64,000 nt of DNA from Candidatus Bipolaricaulota bacterium (GTDB taxonomy: Bacteria > Bipolaricaulota > Bipolaricaulia > UBA7950 > UBA9294), in assembly GCA_028278555.1 (NCBI GenBank), contig JANQEA010000035.1, forward strand, positions 216,089-280,088, written 5' to 3'. Position numbers and translations under genes: made by a program. Below are positions 59,914 to 64,000 of the stretch, piece by piece. The stretch's first letter is position 1; every line of letters begins with the position of its first letter. Under the pieces are notes generated by a model. The model was given only the letters and a program-made list of their open reading frames with translations, had not been told where the DNA came from and searched no databases.

Positions 59914-60963
59914 TTACCCAATCACGAAGCGCGTGTCTTCCTTGATCTCAAGGAACATCGGATCGTAGACCAGACCCATTGTCTCCCAGCGCTGGCTGGG
60001 AAGGGCAAGTTCGTCTGCGGCGGCTCGGAACGCGCTTGAGACGGTAGCTCCGTCGCCCAGCGCCTCGTAGAAGCGCTCGGCGAATGCCTCAGCGTAGTCT
60101 GAGTAGAGCCAACCGGTTGAGGCGACTAGCGCGTCGATGCCAGCCTCCCTGGCGGCGCGGACTACCCTTACGGAATTACAGGTATCCATGTAGACCAGTC
60201 GGACGCCTGCTCGATGCCAGCTAGCGAAGAGGCGCGATGCCTGTAGGTGGCTGTTCCCAAAGAGGATGTGATCTCCATCCACGTGAGCTGTGTATAGGTG
60301 GACACCGGCATGGCCACCAGCGACAGTGCTTTCCGCCTCGGCTCCGCTCACGAACTGCACGTCGCTCAACTCGAGGTTCTGGAACCGTCTCCCCGCAATC
60401 GAACAGCGATGATCTCCGTCGAACATGCTGTCAAACTGATCTTGAGGATAGCCCGATAGCACGAGGACCCTTGCAGCGACTTCCGAGGGGACTAGCGAAA
60501 TCAGTGCCTCGTGCAGAAGCCTCTTCCCTTTCAGAAGCGTGACGCGCGCCAAAACGCCATGACCACCTTCACGTAGTTCCCATCTCGCGATTGGGAAGGC
60601 TAACTGGATACCAACAGTCTCGTGCCTAACGGAGTACCAACGCAGCGTAAACAGGACCCCGCGGAAGTCTGGCAGCGAAACCACCTCGAAGGAAGCACGG
60701 GACATGCTGGCGCCAAGGGTCAGGGAGCCACTTCCGATGAGTGAGATTCCCAACGCCGAGGAGCCTGACTTCGAGAAGGTGTCGCGAAGCACATCGCCGA
60801 TGCATGCCTCGTTCTTGAGGGCTATGCCGTGACATGGCTCAACCTTGACACGAATGTCACGATATCTCCCCGGGCTGAATAGAAGCGGAACCACAACATG
60901 GGTACCACCCCCCGCGCCGTCGAATTCGACTCGAGGTCCATTCGGATGTATTGACACCGCCAT
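59914..60963 (-). CDS. CHAT-domain caspase-like cysteine protease
   Basis: 349 residues, no signal peptide. Residues about 165-330 show the CHAT pattern: LVLSGYPQDQF, then HLYTAHVDGDHILFG with His227, RAGVRLVYMDTCNSVRVVRA with Cys262 after a hydrophobic strand, AGIDALVASTGWLYSDYAEA and FYEALGDGATVSSAFRAAAD, matching the His/Cys dyad layout of CHAT peptidases. The N-terminal 160 residues look beta-rich and are unassigned; they may sense a signal or bind a partner. There is no TPR or nucleotide-sensor domain. It stands alone between two tRNA-like repeats. CHAT proteases often serve in phage defence or programmed death, but the role here is unproven. Confidence 0.75.
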   Translation of the reverse strand: MAVSIHPNGPRVEFDGAGGGTHVVVPLLFSPGRYRDIRVKVEPCHGIALKNEACIGDVLRDTFSKSGSSALGISLIGSGSLTLGASMSRASFEVVSLPDFRGVLFTLRWYSVRHETVGIQLAFPIARWELREGGHGVLARVTLLKGKRLLHEALISLVPSEVAARVLVLSGYPQDQFDSMFDGDHRCSIAGRRFQNLELSDVQFVSGAEAESTVAGGHAGVHLYTAHVDGDHILFGNSHLQASRLFASWHRAGVRLVYMDTCNSVRVVRAAREAGIDALVASTGWLYSDYAEAFAERFYEALGDGATVSSAFRAAADELALPSQRWETMGLVYDPMFLEIKEDTRFVIG

Positions 60964-60969
60964 GTCGCT

Positions 60970-60998
60970 ACCGTACTTGTGGGAGCGGTTCTCTCCAA
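60970..60998 (-). promoter_or_regulatory. Possible promoter of the CHAT gene, leaderless type
   Basis: TTGGAG (60993-60998), 17 bp, TACGGT (60970-60975) on the minus strand, 6 nt before ATG 60963 with no SD. The -10 is weak, but the geometry matches that of rarA, rnpA and trxB. Confidence 0.35.
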
Positions 60999-61180
60999 GT
61001 TTTTAGCTGCCGCCGGCTGCAAAGAAGACTGCACGGCGTCTCAGGAATAGGGGGATCGTGGACGGCGTGTGTCCCGGATGACTGCGGGACAACGATTCCG
61101 CGGACAAGAACGCAAGCCTCCGAGTGCGGAAGACTGTGGGCCGCGAAGCCAATCGCACAATTGCAAGAATAGGGATGTCA

Positions 61181-61196
61181 TGGAGCCTGGGAGACT
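61181..61196. repeat. Right copy of the 16-bp direct repeat, tRNA-3'-end-like
   Basis: TGGAGCCTGGGAGACT. On the minus strand the surrounding sequence GTTCGAGTCTCCCAGGCTCC followed by A looks like a tRNA or tmRNA 3' end, but no full cloverleaf is present upstream. Distance to the left copy is 1.47 kb. Confidence 0.55.
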
Positions 61197-61243
61197 CGAA
61201 CTTCAACGTACGGAGTCCGTGGGCGCCGGTTTCTGAGGCTTCC

Positions 61244-61939
61244 TCATGAATGGCTGGACCGCGCTGGCGACCCGAATCGCAAGTACGTCTCGGTTGCTGC
61301 GTCCAGATTCCCATACTCGCCGCGGTACCGAGGAGGGAGAAGCGCGGCCATTCGGTACATGATCTCGTCGGCGATCCGCTGGCGAAGCTCACTCGTCAGT
61401 CTTGCCGCGCCGATCTCGATGGAAAAGGGCTCGCCGACGCGGATGTGAAACGGTGTCCGGCGGAGTCGGCGAACGTTGTCTCCGATCGCCTCCCCGCCGT
61501 AGACGACGACCGGCAGAAGCGGAGCGCCGCTCTTCAACGCCAGCGTCACGATCCCCGAGCGGCCTCTCTGGAGCCGACCGTGCCGGCTTCGCGTTCCTTC
61601 GGGAGCGACGGCGAGGATCCCCCCGGATTTCAGCACGTCGAGCGCGCGGCGGAGCGCGCCGATGTCCGCCACGCCGCGTCGGATCGGGATCGCTTCCCAT
61701 TGATCGAACAGCCATCCGAGAAGCGGATTGTCCCACGCCTCGGCCTTCGCAAGGCCGATCACCTTTCGAGGGCGGAAGCCGCAGTGGAGGACCGGGGCCT
61801 CGAGGAAGTTGACATGATTGGCGACGAGGATCAGCGGGCCATTCATTGGAATTCTGTCGAGCTGCTTCCCGTCGATCCTGCACAGGATGCGGACCAGCAG
61901 GCAGATCAGCCCGTCCACCAGTCGACCGAGAAGCGTCAT
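61244..61939 (-). CDS. plsC: 1-acylglycerol-3-phosphate acyltransferase family protein
   Basis: 231 residues from ATG 61939, overlapping the lipid kinase stop (ATGA). Acyltransferase motifs: LILVANHVNFLEAPVLHCGF near 35-55 (His with Glu in the place of the usual HX4D Asp), then WLFDQWEAIPIRRGV, GILAVAPEGTRSRHGRLQRG with PEGTRS, and LLPVVVYGG. One N-terminal hydrophobic segment anchors it to the membrane. It adds the second acyl chain in phospholipid synthesis. Coupling to a diacylglycerol-kinase-like enzyme supports a lipid role. Confidence 0.9.
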   Translation of the reverse strand: MTLLGRLVDGLICLLVRILCRIDGKQLDRIPMNGPLILVANHVNFLEAPVLHCGFRPRKVIGLAKAEAWDNPLLGWLFDQWEAIPIRRGVADIGALRRALDVLKSGGILAVAPEGTRSRHGRLQRGRSGIVTLALKSGAPLLPVVVYGGEAIGDNVRRLRRTPFHIRVGEPFSIEIGAARLTSELRQRIADEIMYRMAALLPPRYRGEYGNLDAATETYLRFGSPARSSHS

Positions 61940-62877
61940 CCGCCGCCCTCGGGTCGTCGACAAAGGACCTCGATCTGGCGAGGGAGGACCTCCATCGTCA
62001 ATCGCTTCCCTTCGATACAGAGCGTCTCGCCGTCGGCGTGAGCCGGGAGGACGCCATCGAGCGCGGTAACCGTAATTCGAGCCGTGTGCCCGGTCTTGAT
62101 TGACGGGCGACTCGCCTGTGTCCCCTTCATGAACCGAGGGATGAGGGCGAGGATTCCCAAGCGGCTGACTTGGCTCGCGATGCACAGATCGAATCGACCG
62201 TCGTCGATTCTTGCATCGGGGGCCATCATGAACCCTCCTCCCAACCGTCGGCCGTTCATGATCGAAACCATCAGCGACTTCTGCTCGATCGTTTGTCCCT
62301 CGTACTCGATGCGGGTCAGCGGCGCTCGGTAGTAGAGGAAGATGGTCTTCAGCGCAGCGACGAAATAGCCGAGGAAGCCGCGCAAGCGCTTCAATTTCGC
62401 TGCTTCGAACCCGACGACGGCGTCGAAGCCGATCCCGATTCCGTTGCCGAAGAAGCGGTCCTCGGGGAGTGAATCCCCATCGACACGGCCGACGTCGATC
62501 GTTCGCCTGTGATCTGCGGCCAGTGCCGCACACCCCTCGTCCAGGGCGTGAGGTATGCTTGCGCCGAAGGCGAAGTCGTTTCCACGTCCGACGCAGAGGA
62601 TTCCCAGCGCGGCGGTGCCTGCACCGGCCTCCTTCGCCCGCATCAGGCCGTTGAGGACCTCGTTCGACGTCCCGTCCCCGCCGACGGCGACAACGACGTC
62701 GACCCCGTCTTGGGCCGCTTTCCGAGCGAGCTCGGCAGCGTGCCAGGGCCGTTCGGTGAAGACGAGATCGAACGTCACGCCGTGCTCGTGCAGCAACCGC
62801 TCGATGGTCGGAACGACGCGGGATGCCATCCCACCGCCGGCCGTCGGATTGACGATCAACCTGTATCGTTTCGTCAT
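61936..62877 (-). CDS. Diacylglycerol kinase-family lipid kinase (DgkB/YegS type)
   Basis: 313 residues from ATG 62877 (GGGAGG upstream). Nucleotide site RLIVNPTAGGGMASRVVPTI at the start and VVAVGGDGTSNEVLNGLMRA near 65 (GGDGT), then ILCVGRGNDFAFG and FFGNGIGIGFDAVVG, with a C-terminal beta-sandwich containing ADGETLCIEGKR. This is the soluble DAGK_cat family, which phosphorylates diacylglycerol or related lipids. The longer upstream frame lacks an SD. It is coupled to plsC. Confidence 0.93.
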   Translation of the reverse strand: MTKRYRLIVNPTAGGGMASRVVPTIERLLHEHGVTFDLVFTERPWHAAELARKAAQDGVDVVVAVGGDGTSNEVLNGLMRAKEAGAGTAALGILCVGRGNDFAFGASIPHALDEGCAALAADHRRTIDVGRVDGDSLPEDRFFGNGIGIGFDAVVGFEAAKLKRLRGFLGYFVAALKTIFLYYRAPLTRIEYEGQTIEQKSLMVSIMNGRRLGGGFMMAPDARIDDGRFDLCIASQVSRLGILALIPRFMKGTQASRPSIKTGHTARITVTALDGVLPAHADGETLCIEGKRLTMEVLPRQIEVLCRRPEGGG

Positions 62878-63011
62878 TGCGGGCACCTCCCTGCGGTTTG
62901 CAGTGCAATCAACGATACGGATTCGGCCGATCGGGGTCACCTAGAGCCCATCGACCCCAAGCGTCCTGGAGCGATCGGTCGTGGGCGACTCGGTGAACGC
63001 CTGTGTTCGAG

Positions 63012-64000
63012 CTATCCGTCCATCCGCTCGGCGAGGATCGACTCCAGATCGGCGATCTTGACCCGCGTCTGCTCGGTCGAGTCCCGATCGCGAAGCGTGA
63101 TCGTCTGATCCTCGGTCGTCTGGTGATCGACGGTAATGCAGAACGGAGTTCCCGACTCGTCCTGTCTCCGATACCGCTTCCCGATCGAGCCCTTCTCGTC
63201 GTAGAAGACGTTCCAGCGGGCCTTCAGCCCGCGGTAGATCTCGGCGGCGATCTCCGGCTGTCCGTCCTTCTTGACGAGCGGGAAGACGGCCGCCTTGACC
63301 GGTGCGATCCTCGGATGGAGCCGGAGGACGACGCGCTCCTGCGGGACGCCCTTTTCGTCGGGGATCGCGTCCTCGTCGTAGGCCTCGCAGAGGAGGGCGA
63401 GAGCGGTCCGGCCGACTCCGCCGGCCGGTTCGATCACGTGTGGGACGTACTTCGACTGCTTCGAATCGTCGAAGTAGGAGAGATCCTTCCCACTTCCGGC
63501 GTGCTTCGGCTGACCGTGCTCGTCTTGTTCGACGACGAGTTCGTCGCCGTCGCGGATCAGCTTTCCCTCCATGTGGCTGCGAAGGTCGAAATCGCCGCGA
63601 TGGGAGACCCCTTCGAGCTCTCCGAACTCCCCTTCGGGGAGGAACGGGTAGGCGTATTCGATGTCGGCGGTTCCGCACGAGTAGTGTGCCCGTTCGTTCG
63701 GTCCGTGCTCGCGGAGACGCAGGTTGTCGCTTCTCAAGCCGAGCGAGACGTACCAGGCGACACGTCGATCGCGCCAGTAGGCATACCAGTCTTGCGAGGT
63801 CTCCGGCGCGCAGAAGAACTCCATCTCCATTTGCTCGAACTCTCGGGACCGGAAGGTGAAGTTCCGCGGTGTGATTTCGTTTCGGAACGATTTGCCGATC
63901 TGCGCGATTCCGAACGGGACCTTGACGCGCGATGTCGAGAGGACGTTCTTGAAGTTGACGAACATCCCCTGGGCCGTCTCCGGGCGGAGATACGCCTCGG
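63012..64000 (-). CDS. glyQS: Glycyl-tRNA synthetase, class II dimeric type (C-terminal part)
   Basis: The 5' end lies beyond the window; 329 codons are visible, beginning with YLRPETAQGMFVNFKN. Class II landmarks: PFGIAQIGKSFRNEITPRNF, FRSREFEQMEMEFF (motif 2 region), SYFDDSKQSKYVPHVIEPAG (motif 3 region) and the anticodon-binding domain with PRIAPVKAAVFPLVKKDG and GTPFCITVDHQT. This is the alpha2 type, not the alpha2beta2 GlyQ/GlyS type of E. coli. Confidence 0.96.
   Translation of the reverse strand, partial: EAYLRPETAQGMFVNFKNVLSTSRVKVPFGIAQIGKSFRNEITPRNFTFRSREFEQMEMEFFCAPETSQDWYAYWRDRRVAWYVSLGLRSDNLRLREHGPNERAHYSCGTADIEYAYPFLPEGEFGELEGVSHRGDFDLRSHMEGKLIRDGDELVVEQDEHGQPKHAGSGKDLSYFDDSKQSKYVPHVIEPAGGVGRTALALLCEAYDEDAIPDEKGVPQERVVLRLHPRIAPVKAAVFPLVKKDGQPEIAAEIYRGLKARWNVFYDEKGSIGKRYRRQDESGTPFCITVDHQTTEDQTITLRDRDSTEQTRVKIADLESILAERMDG

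Noticed and set aside
61003-61392. A 129-codon minus-strand frame downstream of plsC and beside the CHAT gene
   Set aside because: No SD, no family-like sequence, overlaps the plsC C-terminus and the tRNA-like repeat; composition is that of a chance frame.
1-64000. CRISPR arrays, rRNA genes, transposases or phage structural genes
   Set aside because: Looked for regularly spaced repeats, rRNA-like conserved stretches and DDE or capsid-type proteins; none seen.

Overview
The window reads as a chromosomal segment of a fairly GC-rich (by eye about 60%), anaerobic bacterium, and it contains the chromosomal replication initiator region. Evidence for anaerobic life: superoxide reductase, desulforedoxin, rubredoxin, rubrerythrin, flavodiiron protein and a 2-oxoacid:ferredoxin oxidoreductase sit together, and the ATP synthase c subunit carries sodium-binding residues. 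I cannot assign a phylum from sequence alone. The gene mix would fit a deep-branching or candidate bacterial phylum (Bipolaricaulota-like is a guess). No rRNA, CRISPR array or transposase gene was seen.

Layout. 1-3.7 kb: frr followed by the F-type ATP synthase operon (atpI-B-E-F-H-A, atpA cut by the window edge). 3.7-6.7 kb: an RND/MMPL exporter and its TetR regulator, with a perfect 28-bp palindromic operator. 6.7-12.1 kb: a lower-GC stretch dominated by one giant secreted protein that joins a parallel beta-helix, an IPT/TIG domain and a family 5 solute-binding protein; it lies beside a decayed tRNA-Ala copy and two tRNA-Lys genes. 12.6-27.4 kb: housekeeping genes (rarA, an acyl-CoA ligase, trxB, xseAB, rnpA-greA-lysS-PAP2, an aminotransferase, an M42 peptidase, uvrC) plus a tiny ribbon-helix-helix regulator. 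27.5-30.3 kb: a five-tRNA cluster (Ala, Glu, Val, Asp, Phe) and dnaA, flanked on both sides by DnaA boxes, with a DnaA-trio-like tract on the right: a probable bipartite oriC.

30.3-40 kb: hslVU, thrS, an MgtC-like protein, metK, a LarA-type nickel racemase, birA, a rubrerythrin-like protein and a cysteine-desulfurase-like enzyme. 40-48.9 kb: a peptide-scavenging module of an M14 carboxypeptidase, two M20 hydrolases, a Dpp-type ABC importer without ATPase genes, and a FadR-type GntR regulator. 48.9-51.6 kb: a DOMON haem protein with a 77-residue membrane partner, an SDR-family protein and a nitroreductase.

51.8-59.6 kb: a long run of co-directional genes on the minus strand, headed by a PerR-like Fur repressor and running through mutM, rubrerythrin, ferritin, flavin reductase, rubredoxin, flavodiiron protein, KorAB, superoxide reductase and desulforedoxin. 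Stem-loops, often in pairs, punctuate its gene junctions. Together these genes would detoxify oxygen, superoxide and peroxide, store iron, supply electrons and repair oxidised guanine. 59.7-61.2 kb: a single CHAT (caspase-like) protease gene between near-identical 16-bp repeats that look like tRNA 3' ends. 61.2-64 kb: plsC, a lipid kinase and a glycyl-tRNA synthetase cut by the window edge.

A recurring regulatory feature is that several genes (rarA, trxB, rnpA, uvrC, hslV, fur and possibly the CHAT gene) have a sigma-70-like -10 box only 6-12 nt before the start codon and no Shine-Dalgarno sequence. This points to regular use of leaderless mRNAs beside normal SD-led genes.
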